The translations under genes were made by a program, and so were the position numbers. A stretch of DNA of 64,000 bases from Chitinophaga ginsengisegetis (GTDB lineage: Bacteria > Bacteroidota > Bacteroidia > Chitinophagales > Chitinophagaceae): positions 2,104,623 through 2,168,622 of the forward strand of contig NZ_FUZZ01000001.1 of assembly GCF_900168065.1 (NCBI RefSeq), given 5' to 3'. Under the pieces are notes generated by a model. It worked only from the letters and a program-made list of their open reading frames with translations. It was not told where the DNA came from and ran no database searches. Positions 18,053 through 26,989 of the stretch are shown here, in pieces (the stretch's first letter is position 1; the number at the start of each line of letters is the position of its first letter).

Positions 18053-18087
18053 CAAATATTAGCTTTTAGAATAAATTATTATAGTCC

Positions 18088-18996
18088 ATGACTAATCAAA
18101 TAAATTGGGAATTTCCTCAGGCACTGGAAGATGAAGCCATCTATATACTTCGTGAAACAGTAGCACAGTTCGAAAAACCAGTGCTGCTGTTCTCCGGCGG
18201 CAAGGATTCAATTACACTCGTACGACTGGCACAGAAAGCATTTTACCCCGGCAAAATACCTTTCTCCCTGCTGCATGTGGATACCGGCCACAACTTCCCG
18301 GAAACCATCGAATTCCGCGACTGGCTCGTGAATACACTCGGACTGGACATCATCGTAAGAAATGTACAGGACAGCATCGACCAGGGTAAAGCCCAGGAAG
18401 AAACCGGCAAATACGCCAGCAGAAACGCCCTCCAAACCGTTACCCTCCTCGATGCCATCGAAGAAGGAAAGTTTGACGCCTGCATCGGCGGCGCCCGCAG
18501 GGATGAAGAAAAAGCCCGCGCCAAAGAAAGAATCTTCTCCGTAAGAGACGAATTCGGTCAGTGGAACGCCAAAATGCAACGCCCCGAACTGTTCGATATC
18601 CTCAACGGTAAAATCAATATCGGTGAAAACGTACGCGTATTCCCCATCTCCAACTGGACTGAACTGGACGTGTGGAATTATATCGTTCGTGAAAAACTGG
18701 AAATACCTTCTATCTACTTCTCCCATGAAAGAGAAATCATAGAACGCGACGGTCTTTACTGGCCTTACTCCTCTTTCCTCAACACCACCGCCGACGAAGT
18801 ACCGTTCCGCCAGAAAGTACGCTTCCGTACCGTAGGCGATATGACCTGTACCGCCGCCGTATTATCGGAAGCCGATAAACTGGAAGATATCATTGCTGAA
18901 ATCATGGAAGCAAAGATCTCCGAACGTGGCGCACGTATAGACGATAAACGCTCTGAAGCCGCTATGGAAAAGAGAAAACAGGCAGGGTACTTTTAA
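18088..18996 (+). CDS. cysD: Sulfate adenylyltransferase subunit 2
   Basis: CysD is the catalytic ATP-pyrophosphatase subunit that forms adenylyl sulfate from ATP and sulfate, driven by the CysN GTPase. The 302 residues match the family. SGGKDS (residues 36-41) is the PP-loop; LLHVDTGHNFPETIEFRDWL and CIGGARRDEEKARAKERIFS follow, with the usual C-terminus KRKQAGYF. It lies 35 bp after cysH and 81 bp before cysN, all in one direction. Confidence 0.97.
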   Translation: MTNQINWEFPQALEDEAIYILRETVAQFEKPVLLFSGGKDSITLVRLAQKAFYPGKIPFSLLHVDTGHNFPETIEFRDWLVNTLGLDIIVRNVQDSIDQGKAQEETGKYASRNALQTVTLLDAIEEGKFDACIGGARRDEEKARAKERIFSVRDEFGQWNAKMQRPELFDILNGKINIGENVRVFPISNWTELDVWNYIVREKLEIPSIYFSHEREIIERDGLYWPYSSFLNTTADEVPFRQKVRFRTVGDMTCTAAVLSEADKLEDIIAEIMEAKISERGARIDDKRSEAAMEKRKQAGYF

Positions 18997-19077
18997 CAAC
19001 ACTTCCTGTAACACACACTTTAACTTAATTGAACACATCTTTTAACGCCAGTCGCTAAAAGCAAAAAAATAAAAATA

Positions 19078-20325
19078 ATGGAGGTTTTACGTATAGCCAC
19101 TTCCGGTAGTGTAGACGATGGTAAAAGTACCTTAATAGGCCGTTTATTATACGATACCAATTCTATTCCGCAAGATAAAATGGAAGCGCTCCACGCTGCC
19201 AGCAAACGCAAAGGACTGGATTTTACGGACCTGTCGTTGCTGACCGACGGACTGGTAGCAGAACGTGAGCAGGGAATTACGATAGATGTGGCACACATCT
19301 ACTTCTCCACCCCTACCCGCAAATACATCATTGCCGATACCCCCGGGCATATCGAATATACCCGCAACATGGTAACCGGCGCCTCCAATGCACAGGTGTC
19401 GCTGATCCTCATCGACGCACGCAGAGGCATCGTGGAACAAACACACCGCCACTTCTTTATCGCTAACCTCCTGCGTATTCCGTACCTGGTGGTTTGCGTA
19501 AATAAAATGGACCTGGTAGATTACAGCGAAGCCCGTTTTAACCAGATAGTGGAAGATTTCCAGCAAATGCTCGATAACGCCGGGTTTAAAGGACAGGAAG
19601 TAAAGTTCATTCCCATCTCCTCCCTGTATGGCGAAAACGTAGCCAGCCGCACGGGCTCCATCAACTGGTACAATGGCAGCACTCTGCTGGAATACCTGGA
19701 ACAGGTGTCGTTCGATCATGAAGACCGTAACCACCCTGCCCGTTTCCCTATTCAAAGCGTGATCCGTCCGAGAACCACCGAATACCACGATTTCCGCGGC
19801 TTTGCGGGCAAAGTGGCCAGCGGTCATTTCTCTGTAGGTGATGAAGTGATCTCCCTGCCCTCCGGGCAAAAGAGCCGCATCAAAACCATTGAGCAATTTG
19901 AAAAGCAACTACCGGTGGCGCATGCACGCGAAAGTGTGGTGATTACCCTGGAAGGCGAAATAGACAGCAGTCGCGGTAACATGCTCGTGAAAACAAACGA
20001 AGTGCCGCCGCAACTGAAGGAAATAAGCGCCAACATCTGCTGGATGGACCAGCTGCCGCTTACTCCGGGCAAAACCTACCTGTTACAGCACGGCGTTAAC
20101 CGTGTGAAAGCAAAGGTGCAGCAGATCAATTACATAACAGATGTAACCAATCATGTGCAGGTAACAGATAAAGCTTCTATGACGCTGAATGATATCGGCA
20201 GAATTACGCTGAAAACAGCAGCGCCCATATTTGCAGATCCTTATCAGAGCAATCCTGCCAACGGCGCCTTTATTCTCATCGATGAGTTTAATAACACCAC
20301 CGTGGCTGTGGGTTTCATTGAATAG
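19078..20325 (+). CDS. cysN: Sulfate adenylyltransferase subunit 1 (GTPase)
   Basis: CysN is the EF-Tu-like GTPase that powers adenylyl sulfate formation by CysD. The 415 residues show GSVDDGKST (residues 10-18), DTPGHIEYTRNMVTGAS near 88, and NKMDLVD near 143, followed by two beta-barrel domains. It stops before any APS kinase domain, so unlike CysNC fusions it would feed APS directly to the APS reductase encoded by cysH. Sulfite reductase and siroheme genes are not in this window. A terminator closes the operon. Confidence 0.96.
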   Translation: MEVLRIATSGSVDDGKSTLIGRLLYDTNSIPQDKMEALHAASKRKGLDFTDLSLLTDGLVAEREQGITIDVAHIYFSTPTRKYIIADTPGHIEYTRNMVTGASNAQVSLILIDARRGIVEQTHRHFFIANLLRIPYLVVCVNKMDLVDYSEARFNQIVEDFQQMLDNAGFKGQEVKFIPISSLYGENVASRTGSINWYNGSTLLEYLEQVSFDHEDRNHPARFPIQSVIRPRTTEYHDFRGFAGKVASGHFSVGDEVISLPSGQKSRIKTIEQFEKQLPVAHARESVVITLEGEIDSSRGNMLVKTNEVPPQLKEISANICWMDQLPLTPGKTYLLQHGVNRVKAKVQQINYITDVTNHVQVTDKASMTLNDIGRITLKTAAPIFADPYQSNPANGAFILIDEFNNTTVAVGFIE

Positions 20326-20348
20326 CAGTACCTCTTTATAAAAACAAG

Positions 20349-20376
20349 AAAGCAGCGGAGATCCGCTGCTTTTTTT
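20349..20376 (+). terminator. cysHDN terminator
   Basis: AAAGCAGCGGA (20349-20359) pairs with TCCGCTGCTTT (20362-20372) and runs into T to 20376. It lies 24 bases after cysN. Confidence 0.92.
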
Positions 20377-20396
20377 GTTTTCATGGAATGGTTAAA

Positions 20397-21335
20397 TTAA
20401 ATATGTTGAAGCATATCTTTTGTCATTGCGGCCAGGTCAAATTCAGGCTTCCAGCCCCAATCTGCACGCGCCTGGCTGTCGTCGATACTGTTTGGCCAGC
20501 CGTCTGCAATCTGCTGGCGGTAATCCGGCTCATAAGCCATCGTGAAAGCAGGAATATGTTTCTGTATTTCCGCACCTATTTCTTTCGGGGAAAAACTCAT
20601 CGCACCCAGGTTATAGGCAGAACGTACCGCTATTTTAGATGCGTCGGCTTCCATCAGTTCAATGGTAGCGCGGATAGCATCCGGCATGTACATCATCGGG
20701 AGATAAGTATTTTCAGACAGGAAGCTCGTGTATTTCTGATGCTCTTTAGCCTCATGGAAAATTTCAATGGCATAATCCGTAGTACCGCCGCCGGGCGCTG
20801 ATTTGTAGCTGATCAGGCCGGGGTAGCGCAAACTTCTTACATCCACACCAAAGCGGTGGTTGTAGTATTCGCACCAGCGCTCACCCGCAAATTTGCTGAT
20901 ACCATAAATGGTGGTAGGCTCAATGATAGTGTGCTGGGGCGTTTCCTGCGCCGGTGAGTTAGGACCAAATACCGCAATGGAACTTGGCCAGTATATTTTA
21001 TCAAGATTTTCTTCTTTCGCAATATCCAGTACATTCAACAGGCTCTGCATATTGATATGCCATGCCAGCAATGGATTTTTTTCACCGGTGGCCGACAGGA
21101 TCGCCGCCAGCAGATAGATCTGGGTGATATTATGACGGATCACCAGCACATGCAGCATCTCCTTGTTCATTACATCCAGCGACACATACGGACCGGTTCC
21201 CTTCAGCAAATCATGCTCTTCCCGCAAATCGGAAGCCAGCACATTCGCATCTCCATACATCTTTCTTAAAGCCAGGGTCAGCTCCACGCCAATTTGTCCG
21301 CAGGCGCCTATAACCAGTATCTTATCTTTCTTCAT
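20397..21335 (-). CDS. L-threonine 3-dehydrogenase, short-chain (epimerase-like) type
   Basis: Probably oxidises L-threonine with NAD to 2-amino-3-ketobutyrate. The 312 residues belong to the extended short-chain dehydrogenase group: GACGQIGVE (residues 10-18) binds NAD, YWPSSIAVFGP holds the catalytic serine, and TTIYGISKFAGE the Tyr-x3-Lys. The phrases SLRYPGLISYKSAPGGGTTDYA and the SF-PKEIG region are typical of the SDR-type threonine dehydrogenase common in Bacteroidota, distinct from the zinc enzyme. A TATTTTTG box lies one base before the ATG on this strand. It converges with cysN. Confidence 0.88.
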   Translation of the reverse strand: MKKDKILVIGACGQIGVELTLALRKMYGDANVLASDLREEHDLLKGTGPYVSLDVMNKEMLHVLVIRHNITQIYLLAAILSATGEKNPLLAWHINMQSLLNVLDIAKEENLDKIYWPSSIAVFGPNSPAQETPQHTIIEPTTIYGISKFAGERWCEYYNHRFGVDVRSLRYPGLISYKSAPGGGTTDYAIEIFHEAKEHQKYTSFLSENTYLPMMYMPDAIRATIELMEADASKIAVRSAYNLGAMSFSPKEIGAEIQKHIPAFTMAYEPDYRQQIADGWPNSIDDSQARADWGWKPEFDLAAMTKDMLQHI

Positions 21336-21420
21336 ACAAAAATATAATTGTAAGCTATTTTAAATCGGACCGTAATATTAACAGCTTCGCCGCTATTTCC
21401 GCTCACCCCTTCCCAGCGCA

Positions 21421-21546
21421 TGACAATGCTATAACAATAAAATGAACGCCGGGTTATGCACATGGTTTTCGGATTACAATGTTATGACAATTAGCCCAAA
21501 TGAAGCGGCTTCATAGCCTCCCTTTGCCTGAGAATGCCTATCTTTG
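21421..21546 (+). promoter_or_regulatory. kdsA promoter with palindrome and direct repeats
   Basis: TATCTTTG at 21539-21546 matches TAnnTTTG and lies 13 bases before the kdsA ATG. Upstream, ATGAAGC-G-GCTTCAT (21500-21514) is a perfect 15-bp palindrome about 24 bp before the box. Two imperfect 18-base direct repeats (21421-21438 and 21474-21491, 14 of 18 identical) precede it. These look like regulator sites shared by, or lying between, kdsA and the divergent dehydrogenase gene. Confidence 0.45.
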
Positions 21547-21559
21547 CACCTTCAATTAA

Positions 21560-22402
21560 ATGACACAATTTTTTCAAGATATGAAGCATTTAAAATCTTT
21601 ATTCAAAGAGCAATACAACCCCGAAAATTTCTTCCTGATTGCTGGTCCGTGTGTGATTGAAGAAGAATCCATACTGATGGAAGTGGCTGAAAAAGTGACC
21701 ACCATCTGTAAAAGATTAGCGATCCCTTATATTTTCAAAGCTTCCTACCGTAAAGCCAACCGTACCAGTGTGCATTCCTTTACCGGAATCGGAGATGTGG
21801 AAGGGCTGGAACTGCTGCAGAAGATAGGTAAAACTTTTAATGTTCCCGTTACTTCAGATATTCACTCCGCCGCAGAAGCTGCTATGGCAGCCGCTTACGT
21901 GGATGTGTTACAGATTCCCGCTTTCCTCTGCCGCCAAACAGATATCCTGCTGGCCGCTGCCGAAACAGGTAAAGTAGTAAATGTAAAGAAAGGACAGTTC
22001 CTCAGCGGAGAATCCATGAAATTTGCTGTGGAAAAGATCAAGGGAGCCAGTAATGATCATATCATCCTTACCGAACGCGGTACCACCTTTGGCTACCAGG
22101 ACCTGGTAGTGGATTACCGCAACATTCCCATTATGAAACACCTGGGTGAGCCCGTGGTAATGGATTGTACCCACTCCTTACAACAGCCCAACCAAACCAG
22201 CGGCGTAACCGGTGGTAACCCGCAAATGATCAGCACCATTGCCAAAGCAGCTATTGCAACCGGCGCCGATGGCCTGTTCATTGAAACACACCCCGATCCT
22301 TCCTGTGCAAAATCTGACGGCGCCAATATGCTCCGCCTGGATTTACTGGAACCATTGCTGGAACAACTGGTGGAACTCCGCCAGGTAGTGAGAAAGTTTT
22401 AA
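21560..22402 (+). CDS. kdsA: 3-deoxy-D-manno-octulosonate 8-phosphate synthase
   Basis: KdsA condenses arabinose 5-phosphate with phosphoenolpyruvate to KDO-8-phosphate for the lipopolysaccharide core. The 280 residues contain IAGPCVIEEE near residue 28, KASYRKANRTSVHSF near 61, SDIHS, QIPAFLCRQTDLL-like and FIETHPDPSCAKSDGANML. The cysteine in IAGPC (residue 31), plus His, Glu and Asp later on, are the ligands of the metal-dependent class; the E. coli type has asparagine at this cysteine. Two starts are possible (21560, 21581); the first is used here. A strong terminator follows. Confidence 0.95.
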   Translation: MTQFFQDMKHLKSLFKEQYNPENFFLIAGPCVIEEESILMEVAEKVTTICKRLAIPYIFKASYRKANRTSVHSFTGIGDVEGLELLQKIGKTFNVPVTSDIHSAAEAAMAAAYVDVLQIPAFLCRQTDILLAAAETGKVVNVKKGQFLSGESMKFAVEKIKGASNDHIILTERGTTFGYQDLVVDYRNIPIMKHLGEPVVMDCTHSLQQPNQTSGVTGGNPQMISTIAKAAIATGADGLFIETHPDPSCAKSDGANMLRLDLLEPLLEQLVELRQVVRKF

Positions 22403-22416
22403 TCCGCACCACATAA

Positions 22417-22460
22417 AGAAAAAAGCGATTACCACCGGAAGGTGATAATCGCTTTTTTCT
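22417..22460 (+). terminator. kdsA terminator
   Basis: An almost perfect 20-bp stem with a GGAA loop (22437-22440), one C-A mismatch and T run (22453-22458) follows kdsA by 14 bases. Confidence 0.92.
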
Positions 22461-22520
22461 TTACACGAAGCTTTGCACTTTTTTCAGTAAATTCATGAAA
22501 CACATAAAACACAGTTCACT

Positions 22521-22922
22521 ATGATTAATATCCACGAATTAAAATCAGGTGATACCATTATCACAAATTATGGCGGGACAGAAAAGGAAGGGAAGATTTT
22601 GCAGGTAGATCATGAGGACAAGAAAGTGTTGGTGGCTACAGATGAAAATGAGTTCTGGTACGATCTTGATAACCTGGAACCTGTTCATCTGACCGAGGCC
22701 ACCCTGCTGAAACTGCAGTTTCATAAAGATGAAGCGGCATCGTCGAAGGCAGGAGGAACATTGTATGTGAGAGGCCCGTTCTCCATCCGCTGGTTTGAGG
22801 AAGGCCATAACCCGCTTTTGCAGCTGCACTACCGGGACGAAACGAGGAATCTCGTAGAGCCGATCACGTTAAATGAGTTGCAAAACCATTATCACGGCAT
22901 GACGTTGTTTCATCTGGAATAA
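22521..22922 (+). CDS. Conserved hypothetical protein
   Basis: A 133-residue acidic protein I do not recognise. There is no signal peptide or membrane helix. The first half looks like a small beta-rich fold (LKSGDTIITNYGGTEKEGKILQVDHEDKKVLVATDENEFWYDLDNLEPV, i.e. an SH3-like KOW pattern), the second contains LYVRGPFSIRWFEEGHNPL and ends in YHGMTLFHLE. It is a single-gene unit with strong terminators before and after. Function cannot be assigned. Confidence 0.72.
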   Translation: MINIHELKSGDTIITNYGGTEKEGKILQVDHEDKKVLVATDENEFWYDLDNLEPVHLTEATLLKLQFHKDEAASSKAGGTLYVRGPFSIRWFEEGHNPLLQLHYRDETRNLVEPITLNELQNHYHGMTLFHLE

Positions 22923-22940
22923 ACAAAAATATACCAAATA

Positions 22941-22980
22941 AAAGAGGTGGTTCACGGATAACGCGAACCACCTCTTTTTC
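22941..22980. terminator. Bidirectional terminator between hypothetical gene and PspC gene
   Basis: AAAGAGGTGGTTC (22941-22953) pairs with GAACCACCTCTTT (22965-22977) and has a T run on the + strand. It serves two convergent genes. Confidence 0.88.
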
Positions 22981-22994
22981 TTTATATCAATAAC

Positions 22995-23216
22995 TTATAA
23001 GTAACGCAGTGGATTTCTCCGGGCATTCAGAATATAATTCTTCATATTTACCCAGAAGGCAAGAATCATGTATACAATGAGCGGGGACCCCATTGTAAGG
23101 AAAGTGGCATAAATGAAAAAGATGCGTATACGGGATGTGGCTACCCCAAGTTTATCTCCTATAGCGGCACATACACCGAACGCCTTCCATTCCACAAAGT
23201 CTTTTATCCGGTTCAT
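22995..23216 (-). CDS. PspC-domain membrane protein
   Basis: A 73-residue protein that is essentially one PspC domain. FGVCAAIGDKLGVATSRIRI is the family signature and is followed by one or two membrane helices (IFFIYATFLTMGSPLIVYMILAFWV). In enterobacteria PspC senses envelope stress together with PspA; such short stand-alone proteins are common in Bacteroidota and have no proven role. TAAATTTG on the minus strand (23221-23228) ends four bases before the ATG, suggesting a leaderless transcript. Confidence 0.9.
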   Translation of the reverse strand: MNRIKDFVEWKAFGVCAAIGDKLGVATSRIRIFFIYATFLTMGSPLIVYMILAFWVNMKNYILNARRNPLRYL

Positions 23217-23220
23217 AAAT

Positions 23221-23228
23221 CAAATTTA
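23221..23228 (-). promoter_or_regulatory. PspC gene promoter -7 box, probably leaderless
   Basis: Read leftwards this is TAAATTTG, an exact TAnnTTTG, four bases before the start codon; the same spacing is seen before pdxJ. Confidence 0.45.
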
Positions 23229-23380
23229 TCAAATTCCGGCTGGAAAAACAAGGAAAAAACGGCTGGTAAGGCTATTCCGCCATAACCGGCTGAATATCAC
23301 GGGAACCGTTAAAGTACCAAAAGTTTACACACAGTTGGCCGGATGTTAAGTATTTAATTTAAAAACTTGCCGATTTTAGT

Positions 23381-23388
23381 TAATTTTG
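23381..23388 (+). promoter_or_regulatory. Aconitase gene promoter -7 box
   Basis: TAATTTTG matches TAnnTTTG and predicts a leader of about 33 bases before the ATG at 23427. No clear -33 TTTG partner at normal spacing. Confidence 0.5.
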
Positions 23389-23426
23389 CGAGCAATTTTT
23401 AACCGCTCTTAAATAATTTTTTTCCC

Positions 23427-25697
23427 ATGGTGTTTGATATTGACATGATTAAAAAAGTGTATGCGGCACTCCCGGGTAAGGTGGAAGCTACCCGTAAAAT
23501 GCTGGGTCGCCCGCTGACACTGGCTGAGAAGATTTTGTACGCACACTTGTATGCACCTACTACCACGCCCTACGAAAGAGGCAAATCCTATGTTGAATTT
23601 GCGCCGGATCGCGTAGCTATGCAGGATGCAACCGCCCAGATGGCATTGCTCCAGTTTATGACCTGCGGTCGTGATAAAGTTGCGGTTCCCTCCACTGTTC
23701 ATTGTGATCACCTCATTCAGGCAAAAGTAGGCGCTACAGAAGATCTGGCAACTGCTATTGACACCAATAAAGAAGTTTACGATTTCCTTTCCTCAATTTC
23801 TGATAAGTACGGCATTGGTTTCTGGAAACCAGGCGCTGGTATCATTCACCAGGTAGTGCTGGAAAACTACGCGTTTCCGGGTGGTATGATGATCGGTACT
23901 GACTCCCACACCCCTAATGCCGGCGGTTTAGGCATGGTGGCGATTGGTGTTGGTGGTGCCGACGCTGTTGACGTAATGGCTGGTTTACCCTGGGAGCTAA
24001 AAATGCCGAAACTGATCGGTGTGAAACTGACAGGTAAAATGAGCGGCTGGACTTCTGCCAAAGATATTATCCTGAAAGTTGCAGGTATCCTCACCGTAAA
24101 AGGTGGTACCGGCGCTATCGTGGAATACTTCGGCGAAGGTGCGGATAGCTTCAGCGCTACCGGTAAGGCAACTATCTGTAACATGGGTGCTGAAATCGGC
24201 GCTACCTGTTCCCTGTTTGCATACGACAGCAAAATGGCCGACTACCTGAAAATCACCGGTCGTGCAGAAGTAGCTGCCCTGGCTGATGAAGTAAGAGACC
24301 ATCTCCGTCCGGATGCTGATGTATACGCAGATCCTTCCAAATACTACGACCAGGTAATTGAAATCAACCTGGACGAACTGGAACCATATGTAAACGGTCC
24401 GTTCACTCCGGATCTGGCATGGCCTATCTCCAAATTTGCACAGGCAGTAAAAGAAAACAACTGGCCTGAAAAACTGGAAGTAGCCCTCATCGGTTCCTGC
24501 ACCAACTCTTCCTACGAAGATATTTCCCGCTCTGCTTCCCTGGCACAACAGGCCATCGACAAGCAACTGGAAATGAAATCTGAATACACCATCACTCCCG
24601 GCTCTGAACTGGTACGTTTTACCATTGAAAGAGACGGTTTACTGAATACCTTTGACCAGGTAGGCGGTGTGGTACTGGCAAACGCCTGCGGTCCGTGTAT
24701 CGGTCAGTGGGCCCGTCATATCGACGACCCTACCCGCAAAAACTCTATCATCACTTCCTTCAACCGTAACTTTGCGAAGAGAAATGATGGTAACGCTTCT
24801 ACCCACGCATTTGTAGCTTCTCCGGAAATTGTAACAGCACTGGCCATCGCAGGTGATCTTACCTTCAACCCGCTGACCGACAAACTGAAAAACAAAAACG
24901 GTGAAGAAGTAATGCTGGACGAACCGGTAGGTTTTGAACTGCCTCCAAAAGGCTTTGCCGTAGAAGATGCCGGTTACCAGGCCCCTGCTGCCGATGGTAG
25001 CGGCGTTCAGGTGAAAGTATCCCCTACCTCCGACCGTTTACAACTCCTCGCGCCATTTGCTGCATGGGAAGGCACCGATCTGAAAGGATTGAAACTGCTC
25101 ATCAAAGCAAAAGGTAAATGTACTACGGATCACATCTCTATGGCTGGTCCGTGGCTGAAATACCGCGGTCACCTGGATAACATCTCCAACAACATGCTCA
25201 TTGGTGCGATCAACGCATTCAACGATAAAAGTGATACCGTTAAAAACTCCATCACCGGCGAATATGGTGCAGTACCTGCTACCATGCGCGACTACAAAGC
25301 ACACGGCTTCGGTGCAGTAGTAGTAGGTGATGAAAACTACGGTGAAGGCTCCAGCCGCGAACACGCTGCAATGGAACCCCGTCACCTCGGCGTTCGTGCT
25401 ATCCTGGTGAAATCTTTCGCCCGTATCCACGAAACCAACCTGAAAAAACAAGGTATGCTGGGTCTGACCTTCGCCAACAAAGAAGATTATGACCTGATCC
25501 AGGAAGATGATACCATCGATATCCTCGGTCTTACTACCTTCGCTCCCGGTAAACAACTCACCGTTGTGCTTCATCATAAAGATGGCAGCACCAGCGAGTT
25601 CCCTGTAAACCACACGTACAACGAACAACAGATCGAGTGGTTTAAAGCAGGTGGCGCACTGAACGTAATCCGTGCAGAAGCTGCGAAAAAAGCTTAA
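23427..25697 (+). CDS. Aconitate hydratase (mitochondrial-type)
   Basis: Interconverts citrate and isocitrate in the TCA cycle. The 756 residues resemble mitochondrial aconitase more than bacterial AcnA (about 890). The three cysteines that bind the 4Fe-4S cluster are visible, in [10 protein letters not shown] near residue 358 and [10 protein letters not shown] near 421. Substrate motifs include [13 protein letters not shown] near 155 and, in the C-terminal swivel domain, [10 protein letters not shown] near 640. It is a single-gene unit, with its own promoter and terminator. Identification is firm; acnA or acnB nomenclature is not. Confidence 0.96.
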   Translation: MVFDIDMIKKVYAALPGKVEATRKMLGRPLTLAEKILYAHLYAPTTTPYERGKSYVEFAPDRVAMQDATAQMALLQFMTCGRDKVAVPSTVHCDHLIQAKVGATEDLATAIDTNKEVYDFLSSISDKYGIGFWKPGAGIIHQVVLENYAFPGGMMIGTDSHTPNAGGLGMVAIGVGGADAVDVMAGLPWELKMPKLIGVKLTGKMSGWTSAKDIILKVAGILTVKGGTGAIVEYFGEGADSFSATGKATICNMGAEIGATCSLFAYDSKMADYLKITGRAEVAALADEVRDHLRPDADVYADPSKYYDQVIEINLDELEPYVNGPFTPDLAWPISKFAQAVKENNWPEKLEVALIGSCTNSSYEDISRSASLAQQAIDKQLEMKSEYTITPGSELVRFTIERDGLLNTFDQVGGVVLANACGPCIGQWARHIDDPTRKNSIITSFNRNFAKRNDGNASTHAFVASPEIVTALAIAGDLTFNPLTDKLKNKNGEEVMLDEPVGFELPPKGFAVEDAGYQAPAADGSGVQVKVSPTSDRLQLLAPFAAWEGTDLKGLKLLIKAKGKCTTDHISMAGPWLKYRGHLDNISNNMLIGAINAFNDKSDTVKNSITGEYGAVPATMRDYKAHGFGAVVVGDENYGEGSSREHAAMEPRHLGVRAILVKSFARIHETNLKKQGMLGLTFANKEDYDLIQEDDTIDILGLTTFAPGKQLTVVLHHKDGSTSEFPVNHTYNEQQIEWFKAGGALNVIRAEAAKKA

Positions 25698-25719
25698 TTC
25701 AAAACTTTAACATACAAGG

Positions 25720-25755
25720 AACGGGCAGAAAGAGTTTCTGCCCGTTTTCTTTTTA
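25720..25755 (+). terminator. Aconitase gene terminator
   Basis: AACGGGCAGAAA (25720-25731) pairs with TTTCTGCCCGTT (25735-25746), followed by a T-rich stretch to 25754. Confidence 0.9.
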
Positions 25756-25756
25756 C

Positions 25757-26398
25757 ATGACGACCCGAAAAAGAACCCATATGTCTGCATTAAATGTCAT
25801 CTGGTCTTTCCTTCATCCCAACACAGACGCCACGCTGGTTAACAGCTCCTACACGGCCCTGGTGGATGCGTATCAGTCCCACGGAAGGTACTATCACAAC
25901 TGGTCGCATATACAGCAGCTGGTAAGCCTGCAACAGGCATATGCGCATCAGCTCACAGATCCGGAAGCCGTACTTTTTGCCATCTTCTTTCATGATATCA
26001 TTTATAACCCACTGCAACCCGATAATGAAGAACGCAGTGCTGCTGCCGCAGTAACCCATCTTCATAAAATTAATTACCCGGTGGAAAAAACCACCAAAAT
26101 CAGCGATTTCATTATCGCTACCAAAACACATATCAATACCCATCACGATCCGGACCTGGATTACTTCCTCGACTTCGACCTGCAGATTCTCGGCGCCTCC
26201 CCGGAAACATACCGGGCCTACGCACAGCAGATCCGCCAGGAATACCAGGTTTACCCGGATGATGTGTATATTCCCGGACGCAGAAAAGTATTGCAGCATT
26301 TCCTGGAAATGCCCGCTATTTACGTAACACCGGCGTTCCGTGAATTATATGAAACCGCCGCCCGGACAAACATCCAGGCCGAATTGAACACTTTATAA
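25757..26398 (+). CDS. HD-type predicted metal-dependent phosphohydrolase
   Basis: Up to 213 residues, all-helical, with the HD-like pattern YHNWSHI near residue 47, FAIFFHDIIYN near 75 and DFDLQILG near 135, as in the COG4339 group of predicted hydrolases. The substrate is unknown. The first ATG (25757) lies right at the end of the aconitase terminator, so initiation at the ATG at 25781 (MSALNVIWSFLHP) is at least as likely. The LOG-family gene follows after nine bases, so the two are probably co-transcribed. Confidence 0.8.
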   Translation: MTTRKRTHMSALNVIWSFLHPNTDATLVNSSYTALVDAYQSHGRYYHNWSHIQQLVSLQQAYAHQLTDPEAVLFAIFFHDIIYNPLQPDNEERSAAAAVTHLHKINYPVEKTTKISDFIIATKTHINTHHDPDLDYFLDFDLQILGASPETYRAYAQQIRQEYQVYPDDVYIPGRRKVLQHFLEMPAIYVTPAFRELYETAARTNIQAELNTL

Positions 26399-26407
26399 TC
26401 CAAGGAT

Positions 26408-26989
26408 ATGAATCGAATTGTTGTTTATTGTGGCTCCAGTGCCGGACATGATCCCGTTTATATGGAACAGGCCACCCGCCTGGGCGCCGCACTGGCCCAA
26501 CGCAACCTTACACTGGTGTATGGTGGCGCTAAAGTAGGACTGATGGGCGCTGTGGCTGATGGCGCCTTAAATGCCGGCGGCAAAGCCATTGGTGTACTGC
26601 CGCACTTCCTGCAACAGAAAGAACTGGCGCATACCGGCCTCACAGAACTGATCCTGGTAGATACCATGCACGAACGTAAAACAAAGATGAATGAATTGTG
26701 CGATGGCGTAATTGCACTGCCCGGAGGCTTCGGCACTATGGAAGAATTGTTTGAAATGCTCACCTGGGGACAACTGGGCCTGCATAAAAAACCGGTCGGC
26801 CTGCTCAATGTAAATGGTTTCTACGATGCCCTCATGGCCCTGTCGAAAACTATGTCTGAAAAGGGTTTCCTCACGGCGGAGAACCGCGATATGCTGTTAT
26901 GCAGTAATGATATCAGCGACCTGTTATTACAAATGGAAAGATACCAGCCACCGGCCAGGTCCAAATGGATTTCACCGGCGCAAAGCTAG
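26408..26989 (+). CDS. LOG-family (TIGR00730-like) nucleoside 5'-monophosphate phosphoribohydrolase
   Basis: A 193-residue Rossmann-fold enzyme related to plant LONELY GUY, which releases bases from cytokinin ribotides. YCGSSAG near the N-terminus, VYGGAKVGLMGAVADGAL, and the signature ALPGGFGTMEELFEMLTW (residues 104-121) with MHERK before it are all present. Bacterial members act on AMP-like nucleotides; the natural substrate is not clear. It lies nine bases after the HD gene. Its stop codon shares CTAG with the stop of the convergent DUF4421 gene. Confidence 0.93.
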   Translation: MNRIVVYCGSSAGHDPVYMEQATRLGAALAQRNLTLVYGGAKVGLMGAVADGALNAGGKAIGVLPHFLQQKELAHTGLTELILVDTMHERKTKMNELCDGVIALPGGFGTMEELFEMLTWGQLGLHKKPVGLLNVNGFYDALMALSKTMSEKGFLTAENRDMLLCSNDISDLLLQMERYQPPARSKWISPAQS

